64,000 nt of DNA, from assembly GCA_037126765.1 (NCBI GenBank), contig JBBCBC010000016.1:16356728-16420727 (forward strand), written 5' to 3'. Source of the stretch: Stenogyne calaminthoides. Its lineage: Eukaryota; Streptophyta; Magnoliopsida; Lamiales; Lamiaceae. The translations under genes and the position numbers were made by a program. Positions 33,044 to 45,500 of this stretch are shown here, piece by piece; within the stretch, counting starts at the first letter, position 1; the number at the start of each line of letters is the position of its first letter. Under the pieces are notes generated by a model that was not told the origin of the DNA, did no database searches, and saw only the letters and a list, made by a program, of their open reading frames with translations.

Positions 33044-33430
33044 TTGTGAAGTCCACAGCGGGAACTTGTCAATTTCTAGGAAGCAAGTCGATATCTTGGT
33101 TTTCAAAAAATGGACCTGAAAGAGCAACGGTACTCTGAAGAAGCTGAATACATGGCTGCAGGAAGCTGTTGTGCTCAGATTCTTTGGCTCAGACAACAAT
33201 TAAGGGATTATAAAGTTGAAGCCAATGAAGTACCAATATTTTGTGACAATAATAGTGCCATTGCTATTTCACAAAATCCGGTATTGCACACCAGATGCAA
33301 GCATGTGGATATCAGACATCACTTCATCAGAGATCATGTCGAGAAAAAAGGATATAAGGATGGAGAAAATTCATCTTGATAGGCAAAAGAGCTGATATCT
33401 TGACTAAACCTTTGGTGAATCAAGATTTCG
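33044..33430 (+). pseudogene. B2 RNase H
   Basis: After a damaged junction, the open frame contains EAEYMAAGSCCAQILWLRQQL, a CDNNSAIAISQNPVLHTR segment and KHVDIRHHFIRDHVEKK, the copia RNase H C-terminus. It ends near the ADILTKPL-like motif (about 33390). It would remove the RNA strand during reverse transcription. Confidence 0.85.
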
Positions 33431-34108
33431 GGAACTTTCGATTGAATTAGGGATGTTAGAACCAGTGTATAGAGTAAAAAAAAAAAAAAAATTGAAGATT
33501 TTCGGATGCATGAAACTTTTCCGAATTTCACCGAGAAACTTCGGGATAAAATGGAAATCTTGAGTCGAGTCCCGAAACTCAGATTTCTTGAAGGTCGAGA
33601 TTCGGTGTTATCTTGAACCCATTCAAGATTTTCAAAGATTATCTTGACATTTTATCAAGGTCGATTTCAAAGAAGACTGATAGAGGGAAATTAGTCTGAA
33701 GAAGTAATGACTCATGCGACTCATTTATTGCTCAAGTTAAACTCAGTAATCATTCGCAATAAATACAAAACACCTGAGGAATGTTTTTGGGCGGGATCGT
33801 TTTAAATTCCGAAGAAGGTCAATAGTCATTTAATGCTCTGCTACATTATTGACCAATGAGGATATTTTGGCGGCTTACTTTTCAGAGATTATCGGTTCGT
33901 ATACCCGATTAATCGGAGATTAATCTCAACCGTTGCTTTTCACCTAACCAACACGATTCTCCATGATCTCAAAGCTATATATACCCTAAGAAGCCTTTCA
34001 AAGCCAATTTTATCAAACCCTTCGTTCCCAAATCCTCTGCAATTAAAAATCCCTTTGCCCAGAAATCTCCAAACCCTAAAGCTTCAAATTCTTAAATCAA
34101 TCTCTAAA
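33431..34108 (+). other. Spacer between pol and third ORF in B2
   Basis: Non-coding, with an A15 run at 33477-33491. TATATATA-like words near 33976 precede the third ORF by about 130 bp and could promote a separate transcript, though a spliced RNA is equally possible. The homologous spacer in B1 is 42541-43289. Confidence 0.45.
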
Positions 34109-37100
34109 ATGGCCTCAATCGTGTTCGAGAGATTAGCCATAACCAACAAGCCGTGGTACGAGTTCATTGTCTCACTTGAAAGCACAACCAAATCAAAGCC
34201 AGAAGAGGAGGCTCTGCATATGATTCGACTGGCTAAACTCACCCATCTAGTCGCCAGACCCGGACCGCAGAGGAGTTCGCAAAAAGAGGTGTCGAATTCA
34301 TCCGTAATTTGAAAAAAAATGAAGAAGATGGTATGCATTCTTCGATTATCGTATCACAGTTAGAGCATTCATCCAAATACGTCGATTTTAAGAGGGATTT
34401 GTACATAATTCCAAAAAATCTGAATGATGTTTTTGAGCTCTGTGATAGAGGAGAGGATCCTGCGTTGTATATGCGGGCAGAAAGCGGAGTACCTAGATAG
34501 GATTCTTTGAGAATCTGTGAAGTTTGAGGCGACATTGCATAAGAGGCACCTAAAAGCCACAATATCGTGTCTTTGATGGATATTGTGAGCAAGTGCATCA
34601 TGAGTCTTGCGGGGAGTTTTGAGCTGATTAGTACCCCAAAGCTCAGATTGATGGCGGCGATCGAGGCATCTCCCACCACTGACTTCAACTGGCTGAAATT
34701 CCTGATTCAGATGGTGTCGGAGCAAGCCAAGGTCATTAAAAGAGTCAATGGGGCAATCACAATGAAAGGCAAAATCCACCATGCCACCAAAATTGCTTAT
34801 ATTTTGGAGATGTGCAGAGAGGAGGAGGATATCTTCGCCAATTCAACCCCATTCCCTAAATCCAAAATTCTCTTCAAGCCCCTTCTTTGTGAAGAAGCGT
34901 GCCATCCGAGGGAAAAGAGAAAAGAAGGTAGAATCACCAATTGCGGCTGAGAAAGAGACCCAACAAATCAGGGGAAAGGTTCTGTTGGAGGCAAAAATGG
35001 AGCAAGGAGCAAAACTGATGAAGAGGAATGACCTTGCCCCAAAGCGCAAAAGATTGGTGGTTCTCACCGATGAAGATGACAGTGATTCTGAGGAGAGACA
35101 ACCTGAGGGCCAAACCGCTCAGAGTTCACCATTACAAGTGTTGGCTCAGGTTATCTCTAGGACCACGAGGATCGGAGGAGAGGGCGAGGTCTTCTCCGAG
35201 GTTCTCTAGACATCACTTTCGATTCGGATAAAATTTCTCGGGGAAATTTTTAAAGGAGCTCGGACCTCGGAGATGCCTACCTCGAAGTCTGTGCTCAGAC
35301 GGAAGAGCCCCATTTCGAGTCGATGAAGAAGTCTTGAGGCTCGACCCGACAAGCCCGACCCGGACTTATATCGAGGAAATACCAGCTCGGGCCTCGAAAC
35401 CCACTCGATGCAAACCGAGGACCTGATTGCACAAACTTCAGACATCACGAGGCTCGGGGAGCAGAATATACTTGATGAGCTCCGAGTGATCTAACGCTGA
35501 TCCCTTAGCGAAGCTTCCTAATTGAACCAGAGAGCCCGAGATGGAAGAAGGGTGAGGTCAAGAAGGCGAATGGAGGAGCAAGCGGGGGGAACGGTTCATC
35601 TCTGATGCTACCCCCGAGCTCAAATTTCATACCCCCGATCTGCAAGATGTTTTCTTGATTAAGGGCGATAGTGTATATCCTCAATCGGACTCTTCCCGGA
35701 GATGCTTGATATTGCTTGCATTCAGAGGGGAAAGACGGTGGAATGAGGAGACATTCTTCCCGACGACTTCGTGGTTGAAGGACAAAGCTCGGGATGAAGA
35801 ATTCTGATTTTGATGAGTGGTTGAGAGGAAGCTAGCCGAGAAAAAAATTGAAGTTGATGCCCGGAGCAATGGAGACAAATCCAAAGATGGAGATGGGGAC
35901 CAACAGGGAGATCTTTGAGGATCGGTCTCAAATGGAAAAAAGAGATTTACATTGGCGATCAACCTCGGATCGAAGCTAGAACTCTTTGGTACCTTTTGGC
36001 ACTATTAACAATTATGCAAAATTCTTGAAAATCTTATCTTTAATTGAATTGTCGATAAATGATCGAGGCTCAATTGGAGGCCGGAGCTCGGGATGATCGG
36101 GATGATCAAAGCGGCCTGAAGGTCTGTAAGGCTGGCTTGAGATTGATCTCGCTCCGTAATGGAGAAACTTGAGAAGATTGAGCCAATGGCGATCAAAATT
36201 GCTCGAGATGGAAAAAGCGTTGGCCAATCAAGCTCGGACAATGGAAGGTCTTAGCCATTCTTGAAGCGGTGATGCGGATACAAAACACTCGACCACTCAG
36301 ATGACCTCCATGGAAGAAAAAAGTGAATGAAAAATTTGGAGGAGTCAAAAGGCGAGTTAAGTCTTTGAAAATGAAACGAAGCACCGAGGAATCCATCAAT
36401 TTCTAGAGGTGAAATGGCAGAGAAAAATGAGGTCTTGATCAAATCTGGTTGTTGAGGAAATGAGCTCGGTGCTCATGACCAAGATGATAGAGATGCTTCT
36501 GGATGCACTCTCGGCGGTTGCCCACTTATCTGAAGAACTTTACGTGGCTAAGAACCACATCGGGAGAATGGAAGATGAGCAAGATCAGTTAGCGAGGAGA
36601 GATCCATTGTGTGAGCAAAAGTAAAAGATCACATGGACACTGACTCTCTCCAGACTTCTTCCAAATTACGGTGCAAGAAGGGGAAAAGGAAGGTGAAGAC
36701 CTCGGGGAAGTTCATGGCATGTACTTTGGAGAAGAAGGTTCGAGAAGATCTTTGAAATCTACAATCTAGCCAAAACCTTAAAAAAAGTTGAAGCTCTTGA
36801 TAAATTGAAATTAGCTCAAGTGGAGAAGCCCATCTACACTCGAAGTTTCGAGCAAACCATGCTTGAGGTTGCAAGAGAGAAACCGAGTGCTAGAACTAAG
36901 GTTGGAACAAGCAGCCGGTCTTCGAATCGCCTATGAAGAGAAAAGCCTGGGCGTTGTTCAACCAGAAGCAAAGTCGGCGAAGGCTTCTAAGCCAATCGAG
37001 AAAGCCGATTCGGATGATGAAGATCTGAAGAATCGAGTCTCAACCTCGGAAGAAAGTCTTCAACACGGAGATGCTCAAGACACTCCAAAAGAACAAGCTA

Positions 37101-37671
37101 AGAAAGGCTGGCGCCGGTCTCGGTGGGCGTCTGTGATCGGAAAAGAAGATAGATTAAGAGCGAAGCGAAGGAGTGACGAGGAAGTTTGCGAGCAAGAGGA
37201 AGGAACATCGAAAGTTACTGAAAGTGGCCCTGGCGTTGATAAATGGATGCCCATTAAACTCAACGACATGTGGGAAGAAGTGAAGAGAACGCCTACGGTT
37301 CAATTTACGATGTTCTCGGGGAATGGAGAGGGGAAGGCTCAGATCAAAACGAAGCTTTCATTGAATATCTTCTAACCTTCTATCCAAAGTATCTCCAAGG
37401 CTGGATTAACCTTGCGGATGAAGGTGGAGTACAGATAGTAGCCCCTGGTCCATATTCCTATCCTCCTCCAAGACTTGGTAATGGCTTGTCAAATGAGAAG
37501 GCCATTACGCAAGAAATTGCTCAGTATGCTGGTCAGTTGGGCCTAACAGGGAACAGTCCAGACATCATCAAGGAAAGAAATGAGCTGAAGAAAAGATTCT
37601 TCGGAATGTTCGATCTGGAGGTGCCCACTGATGAAGTTGAAAATGAAGCAAACTTAAGAGCAGAAGACTGA
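34109..37671 (+). pseudogene. B2 third ORF (Sirevirus env-like position)
   Basis: About 3.5 kb downstream of pol. It begins MASIVFERLAITNKPWYEFI. A middle block has DIVSKCIMSLAGSFELISTP, RLMAAIEASPTTDFNWLKFL and TPFPKSKILF, segments resembling a domain common in plant retrotransposon third ORFs. It continues with a basic and acidic region (KRKRLVVLTDEDDSDSEE), a coiled-coil-like middle, and a C-terminal LLTFYPKYLQGWINLADEGG to NEANLRAED (37370-37671). No signal peptide or clear membrane segment was seen, so calling it an envelope protein rests on position only. Frames are open at 34567-35209 and 36863-37671 but broken between. Confidence 0.7.
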
Positions 37672-38130
37672 AGAACCGAATCTGAAGATGAAGACTGAAG
37701 ACTGAAGAACTCAGAAGATTCTGTAATCTTTAAATTTTTGTCTTTTTGATTTTGTTTGATAAACTCATTGTAATCTGTAATGGTATACTTATCATCAATG
37801 AAGATTTATCATTTTGCTCAAAAGATAATATCTCATTATCTTATTTACATGTCTTTATTTTGATATGCTGAATGAATATCTCTGAACTAATTGTATGATG
37901 ATATGGGAGAAATTGCTTAAGTATTTGGTAATGATCTATTTAAGAAAGATTCATTACTGAAGAAATCTGTTGAATAAATTAAATTGTTGGGAGATTATTT
38001 ATTTAAAGAGATTCCCTTCTTAAAGAAATTGTTGGGAGATTCTCTGTTCAGGAACCAATCTTGTAATAGAATAAACTGAAACCTGAGTATAGGTTATTTG
38101 TTTGTAATCAAGATAGGTTTTGGCATCATC

Positions 38131-38144
38131 AAAAAGGGGGAAAT
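38131..38144 (+). promoter_or_regulatory. Polypurine tract of B2
   Basis: AAAAAGGGGGAAAT directly before the 3' LTR, in the context GGCATCATCAAAAAGG. The same tract precedes the 3' LTR of the SMART. In B1 (46911-46925) the G run is missing. Confidence 0.9.
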
Positions 38145-40227
38145 TGTTGGGAGATGAATTTAATAAAAGATTATATGATTTTGATTAAGATCCCAAAACC
38201 CCTGAGTATGACCTGTTCAGATTGATCTTGATAGTTGAGTCGGGGATTGGTTTTAGAGTATTGAGGATGTTATACGCAAAATGTATAGTTAGCGAGATAT
38301 AGTTGGGATAGGTTCGAAGACTCGAAGAACTCAAGATATATTCAAGAAAGCGAAGTTTGATATGAAATGAAGTCTCTGAAGACTTCGATATGAAATCGAG
38401 AATCAAGACTCGGTGAGAAATCGAGACTCAAGACTCGATATGGCGAGATATCAAGACTTCGATGAAATCGAGAACCGAAGACTCAAAGATGAAGACTTCG
38501 ATGATGGCGAGATATCAGACTCTTCGATGATGGCGAGAACTAAAGACTTCAAAGATGAAGACTCGAGATATCATTCAAGATAAATCAAGACTCGAAGACC
38601 ACGAAGACTCGAAGACGCAAGATCGAAGACCGAGATATCTTGAAAGATCAAGATTGAAAGCACAAGAACTCATCAAGACTTAGTAATGTCTTGAATGATC
38701 AATTATGAACACGAATGTTCCGAGGCACTGAATATATCTATCGAAGGATGCAATACTAAGAAAAAACGCGTTACCTTAGAAAGTTAGATATTGCCAAGAC
38801 ATTCAAATGCGCACAAAAAGGAACTAAGTCGAAGTATTGTTAAGGTTATATCAAACTCGAGTTTGTAACCAAAAAAGAGCCGTTGAAGGTATCTACCTTT
38901 AAGCGGAGACAAAAGTCAAAAAGAGGAAGACGACATCGTACCATCACGACCTCGATAGTGACAAGCATTTGAAAAAAGATGTCGGATGTCACGAAAGTTC
39001 AGCTATCAAAAAAGTGAAGACCGGCTACATGAAAGGCTATTGCACAAAAAGTGTTAGGGATTTTCAAACCCTAAATAGAGCCGTTTCTCACACACCATAA
39101 GAGGAACTCACGGGCTATCTCTCCAACGGATAGTTTTCAAGAGTGACCTTGGTTTATGCCTATAAATACTGGTGACCCTCTACTTTGTAAGGTGACGGGA
39201 AATTTATACGCAACTCAAGAGCTCAAACTTATTCTTGCAAAAGTTAAAGCACTCGAAATACCTTGAATTTCCCAAGTGCTTCTATATTGAAGAGAGCTCA
39301 CTTTACTAAGCCTAGCTTGATATGATTTATCAAAGCTTAGTCGAGATATCCTAACAATTGTGCTTCATTGTAAAGGATATCTCATCTAGTTGAAACCAAC
39401 CAAGAAACCCCAAACCCTTGAGAAGGTAGTTGGAGTGTGTTTGTTGGTGAGTAGAGTTGTAAAGAGTTAGTAAACTACGCGGAGTAGTCAGAAAACTCTA
39501 GAGGAGAAGTTAGTAAGCTACAAGGGTAGTCTGAAAGCTTGTGTGTGATTGAGTAAGTAAACTACGGAGGTAGTCAGAAAACTCAAAGGTCGGGTTGAGT
39601 AAAGTAAACCACGTGGAGTAGTCGTAAAACTCGGGCCGAGTTGAGTAAGTAAACTCTGAGGTAGTCGAGCTCGAAGTTGCTAGTGAATTTCTCTCGAAGA
39701 GTCGGAGAGAGTGGATGTAGGAGCTTGAGTCTCGAACCACTATAACTGGTTGTGTTCTTTATTGCTTTCCTTATACGTGCTTAATCGTTGCATTAATTTG
39801 ATTTTGAAAGCATACTTTTCATCGATATTGAGTTGGAATCAATCCATTTGAAGTTGCATAAGTGAATCACTGGCTTAATCACTATTTCATAAAGGGAAGG
39901 TTTTGACAAAGCTTAAAAGCAGTATAAACTAAAGGGCCAACCACCATAGTTACAGATAGTTATTTGAACTCTCATCGAGGATTGATAAGTTAGTTATCGA
40001 TCCAAGCAACTTCGGGATCTCGACACTTCTCGGGATCGGTTGGGATTATCGAGGTATCGAAAGCATTTCGGGATCTGTCTCGATGAGACTTTGACTCAAA
40101 GCGATACGTGCTTCTCCGAACCTAATCTTGAGGATTATCGACCCAGTGACCTCGGTTAGAAAAAGTTTTAAAAATCGAACCGTTTATTCTCCCCCATACA
40201 CGTGTAAGACTCGTTTAGGGACCAACA
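38145..40227 (+). repeat. 3' LTR of B2
   Basis: 2083 bp, TGTTGGGAGATG to AGGGACCAACA, followed by the target duplication. TATA box at 39161-39168. It is collinear with the 5' LTR apart from many short differences in which CAG/CTG-containing words are replaced by CG-containing ones, especially at 38240-38700 and 39900-40160. Confidence 0.9.
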
Positions 40228-42340
40228 CAAAGAAATATGGGACACACTTGTTGTGATATGCGAGGCACAGATCATATTAAAGAGAACAAACTTTACATTT
40301 GCTATTGGAAAGTTTGATAGCTTTGAAATGGAAGATGGTGAATTTATTATTGAACCGGAAGTCGATTCACTAGTATAATGAATGATCTGAATGCTCTTGG
40401 GAAGAGATACCCAGAGAGAAGTGGGCGTTGAAAATTCTTAGAGGACTATCTAAGAAATGGGATATTCATGCAAAGTGGTGATTGAAAACACCAAAAACAT
40501 TGATTCAATGCCATACCAACAAGTTTTTCTCGAAATTTGAAAGCTTATGAGTTTGTGATTGATAAGAAATCAAAGAAAGGATAAAGAAAGATGATTCTTC
40601 ATCTAGCAAAATGTAACTTTCAAAACAAAGAAAAATCTGTAAAAGACTAGAGAGTCGAGAACTCACTTGCCAAAAAATCGGGATGAGCTAGAGGATAAGC
40701 TAATCTTGATGGCAAGGAGGTTTAAAAGGCTTAATAGCAGATATGGAAAATATAAAAAATATTACGAGGAATCACGGTACAGAGAAACTCAAAAGCCGAG
40801 GACGGATCTTACGAGAAAAAAAGGACCCGAAAAGTGAAGGATCTTTCATCCAAAAAGAAGGACTCCAAGACTAAGGAGGAAAGTGATCGGGATGATGATG
40901 CCAACAGATGCTACAATTGTCAAAAGAAAGGTCATTTTTCAATCTATTTATCCGAGCTAAGTCTTAAGGAGAGAAAAGAAAGACAAGCAAATAGAGACAA
41001 GAAGTTCTCTCAAGAAAGCCATGATTGCGAGAGGAAGAAGAACGATACGAAGAAGGCTCTAGTTCTTGAGATGAGATGTTCTCGAGATAGTGGCGGTGAT
41101 GATATCGTCTAATGGCCATGGTGGAGGTAAATTCTTCTATCTCTCATTTGTTGCTCCTACACAAAGCACATGAGTTGTCAAGTTCTCATGTGCAGTAACT
41201 TTGACTGATGGATTCTTTTGAGAATCTTATGAAGGACTATCTTTGTATTACAAGAACTGCTAAATGAAACTCGAAGCGAGAACAAGGAACCCGACTGGCG
41301 AGAATCTAAAGTGGAAAGACTCTAAGAATCTTTGAGATCACTTCTCAATTAATGGGAACTCTTGATGAACTAGATATTACGAAAAGTACAACTCTCAGAA
41401 AAAGAGAAGTTGATAGAGACCCTAAATGAAAAATTGGAGAAATCCACTGAGGAGATTCAGCTTATCAGAACTGAGTTCAATGACCTCTTTGAGAAGCATG
41501 AAACTCTAAAGAAGTGTGAGGATAGTCTTGTGAGAAAGTTAAGCTCTATTGAATTCGCATCTAAAGTGATAGATGAAATTGAGTTATCAAAGACACTGCA
41601 ACTATAAAAATTTGGATTGGGATACATTCGAGGGGAACCTCAAGGTCTTACGAATGTTGCTTCTAGTAGCACTAAGGACTGTCTTTGTTAAACAAGTGGC
41701 ACCTAATCTTCTGACTGAAGAATTGCCTAAAGTTTTAGATAAGAGTAAAGGACCTATTGTTCCAGAAAAACTGAATGTTCAGGGAAGAAAGCCCAGACCT
41801 CAGGAAAAAGGCTAGAAAACCTGACCACTTAGTAGGAAATCTTAGGGCCGATTACTTCAAATCCTCGCTAAGAATACCAACTGAAGAGATCATCTTGAAC
41901 CAGCGGAAGAATTTTTGAGAAGAAGAAACACTTTCAGAGAGACATTCTCAATTGAAAAAGACCAAGTCCTCGGATTCTTGAAAAGACCCCAATTCGATCT
42001 GAATGACCCAAACCCCACTTACTGGGTAAAGATTACTGAACCCAAGTCAGCAGAGATAAAGACCGGTTGCACAAAAGCTAAAAGCACTTGAACAAAGGCA
42101 TGTGTACCCCAAGAAGAACTCTAAGGCTCATGTTCATGCTAAAAAGTGGCACTCATATACGAGGATCTTGTCAAGGCACCTAGGGTGGTGAATGTGTATG
42201 TAGATATTTATGGGAGACAAATCAGCCACTCTAAAGTAATTAGAGTTGTTAGGCAGATTTGGATTCCAAAAATACAACTAACTTTGGTAGGACCCTACAC
42301 CAAATGGGTACCTTTGAGCGATCTGTTTTTAAATTAAGCG
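40228..42340 (+). pseudogene. B1 gag, 3' part
   Basis: Continues the frame broken at 25394 as EIWDTLVV. It follows the order of B2 gag: capsid segment LNALGKRYP, a zinc knuckle CYNCQKKGHF (40911-40940) whose His-Cys end is altered, the Lys/Glu-rich SEKLEKSTEEIQLI-type coiled coil (41410-41600), and GPYTKWVP at the end (42286-42310). Small indels break it repeatedly. Confidence 0.8.
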
Positions 42341-42540
42341 AGAAGGGAACCGAAATTTGAATGAAGACAACATTGCGATGAAAGGAATATTTGAGATGTC
42401 ATTGTTGGGGAGATGAATTTCCTTCTTGGACTTCAAGTGAAACAAACTAAGGAGGAATCTTCATCGAGATCATGTTGAGAAAAAAAGACATCGGGATGGA
42501 GAAAATTCATCTTGATAAGCAGTGATATCTTGACTAAACC
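42341..42540 (+). pseudogene. B1 pol reduced to two short remnants
   Basis: Only two scraps of pol remain: a reverse transcriptase piece (KGIFEMSLLGEMNFLLGLQ) and the RNase H end (HVEKKRHRDGEN). Compared with B2, the first join falls where CACTGATGA occurs at both deletion ends (B2 30102 and 32585 region). The second falls where TTCATC occurs at both ends (42460-42465 here). About 2.5 kb and 0.7 kb were lost respectively. B1 therefore lacks protease and integrase entirely. Confidence 0.82.
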
Positions 42541-45500
42541 TTTGGCATTTGAATCAAGATTTCGGGAACTATCGATTGAATTAGGGATGTTGGATCGGTG
42601 TATAAACAAATCTGAAAAATTGAAGGTTTTCGGATGCATGAAGTTTTTCTCGAGATTCTCTTGAGAAACTCAAGATAAAATTGGAAATCTTGAAATCGAT
42701 TCTTGGGAAACTTCGGATATCTTGAAGATCGATTTTCGATATTATCTTGATCGGCTCGATTACTCGATATCATCTTGAACGGATTCAATACTCGATATTA
42801 TCTTGGCATTTTATCAAGGTCAAAACTTCGATAAAGGCGAGGGAAATTAGTCACGAAGAAGTAATGATTTCGTACTCATTTATTACTAGCGAATCTCGGT
42901 AATCATTGGCAATTAATAACAAAACACTGAAAGGAATATTTGGGCGGGACCTTTGAAATACCCGAAGGAGGTTGATTGGTCTGCAGGAGCGGTAATTAAT
43001 TACCTTTGTTCATTAATCACCAATAAGGTTAAATTGGCGTATTATTAATTGAAATCATCCTTTCATATACCCGATTAGTCGGTGTTTAATCTCAGATTGA
43101 TTTATTCAATCTATCACGATTTCCCGAATCAATTCTATATATTCATTGAGAATTCATTCAAAGCTCAATTTTCATAACCTTCGTCTTCAAAAACACTCTG
43201 CAAATCAAAAACCTCTCATTTGCCCGAAATCATAATCGTTCTCAAAACCCTTTACCAAAAATCCTTCAAAAAATAGCGTTCTCTATTTATGATAAACTTT
43301 ATTTGAACAAGTTAGGTAGATGCAGTATGTTGTTTCCTCGAGCTCATCAAATGCAACCCATGAAGAAAAGCGTTGCACATGATCTGGTCATGAAGCTCAC
43401 AAAACAGTTCTTGAAAGTTGACGTAGGAATATTCTAAAAGGTGTCAATTTATCTCTAATTTGAAAATAGGCGAGGAGGGTGTATTGAGTCACAAATTCTG
43501 GTTTTCTCACTTGGAGCATAGCTCAAAATCGTCGATTTTGTGAGGGAGTTGTATATAATTCTAAGAATCTTAATGATGTATATGAGTTGAGCAATAGAGA
43601 GAAGACCCTACGATGTATATGATGGGTGGGGAACATGAATATCTTGATAGGATTACAAAGCATCTGTTAAGTTTGAGGCTACTCTAAATAAAAAAGGCAT
43701 TTGAAGCGAAATATAGAGTTTTGCTAGATATTGTAAGTAAATGTATAATGATCGATCCGTGATTTTTGAACAAATTAATCCTTGAAGTTAAGATTGATGG
43801 CGGCTATTGAAAACTCACCCTGCTTGATTTCTCTTGATTGCGGTATTTAATCAGTGGTGAGTGACCAAAACAAAATAAGTCGAAAAGGAGGATGGATCGG
43901 TTGTAATCAAAGGGCAAAAATCCTACATGCAACCAAGATAGCATTTATCTTGGAGATGTCTTGAGGAGGAAGAAATATTTTGCCAACTCCTCACCCTTTC
44001 CCAAAGTCTAAGATCCTTTTCAAGCCAACTACAACAAGGAATACTTTGAAGGAAAGAAAAAGAAGAAAGTGGAAGCTAACTGCGAAGAAGGTGAAGAAGC
44101 CCATCAAGGGAAGGCTTTGATGGAGGTGAAGAAGAGAAGAAGGAAGCCAAGAAGAAAACTCGGCTCTAAGCTCCTTGCTTGAAGAGTTCACATTCGAGGA
44201 GGAGGTGGAGTGAACTGAGGAAGTCAAACTTTGAGGGCAGACAAAGGTCGAAATCGCCATTGCAATCTTGGCTCGAGCTGTGACCTGCGGAAAGAGCAAA
44301 AGCCGAGAGCAGTGTTCTCACGAGGTTCTTGAAACATCTCGAGCTCGGACAAATTTTCTCGGGGAGATATTCAAGGGACCTCGGGGTTTCTTGAGGAAAT
44401 GCCTTTCGGACCTCGGATCAAGGTGAGCCTCGGGGCTCTTTGAATCTTGACATGCTCTGAGTGAACCTTTCTTTGATTCCCTATTTTGAAGCCATTCCCT
44501 CTTGAACACTAAAAAGCCCGAAGGCTGAAGAAGGAAGGCGAGAAAAGGCGAGTGGGCGCAACAAGGGAACAATTCATTTTGGAATGGTACCACTGGTGAG
44601 CTCATATCTGATCTTGGGATCTCTTCTTTGGCCGAGGACAACATTATACATTACGAACCGGACTTGCGGAAATGCTCAACATTGCCTCATTAGGAGGAGA
44701 GGGGTGGTGGAATGAAGGCTGCGATCTTAGCCCGAGTTCTCGGGTTCGGAAGACCAAGCTCAGGATGAAAGTTTGATTTTGATGATTTGGTCGGGGAAGA
44801 AAAAGGTATTTGAAAGGAGGGAAGGCGATGTTGGTGCCCCGAGCTCAAAAGATAAAAGATCAAGAAGGGTACCAACAAGGAAATCTTTGAGAAGCAATCT
44901 CAATTGGAAAAAATCGTCTTTGGACAGACTGATATCTCATCCTCGGTGAAGTTAGTACTCTTGGGTAACTTTTGTACTACTAAACATTATGCGAAAGCCT
45001 CTTTGAAGTTTCTATCTTTAATTTTATTATATACGGTATGCGGTGAGGCTCAGTGGAGGCCGAAGCCCGGATGGAGGCGAGGCTCGGGTGGAGCAACCGG
45101 CTCGGGAAAAACAACAAGTCATATATGCTCGAGATTGACTTGATCCATAGTGGACAATTTGGAGAAGGTTGTGCCGATTGTGGATAAAGTTGCTCAAATT
45201 GAGCAGACATTGGCCAACCAATCCGGAAGCTAGAGAACTGAGTTCTGCCGGACGATCTCGACTTGGACATCTACGAATGACAAAATGGCTGCCATTGAAG
45301 GGAAGGTAGATGGAGTCAAAATTTGAGGCGAATCGGAGATGAAACAAATGTATCGAGGAGAGGACTTCATTTCTTGAAGCCCTATTTGGTGGAGAAAGAA
45401 TGATCAAATGATAAAATTTGTTGTTGAAATGGGCTCTATGCTCATGACCAAGATAAGATGATCTTTGAAAGATGTATTCTCAAACGGTTTGCACCTTTAT

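Larger units (their letters stand above)
25395..40227 (+). mobile_element. Sirevirus-type element B2, full length
   Basis: A 14.8-kb plus-strand element inserted in the gag of B1, with perfect target duplication CAAAG (25390-25394 and 40228-40232). Order: 5' LTR 25395-27541, PBS, gag, protease, integrase, reverse transcriptase, RNase H, a 0.7-kb spacer, a third ORF of about 3.5 kb, polypurine tract, 3' LTR 38145-40227. The gene order, long LTRs and extra 3' ORF are those of the Sirevirus (Maximus/SIRE) lineage. Confidence 0.92.

Noticed and set aside
34109..37671. A true retroviral envelope glycoprotein
   Set aside because: No signal peptide, cleavage site or convincing membrane helix is visible. 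Only the position after pol is env-like.
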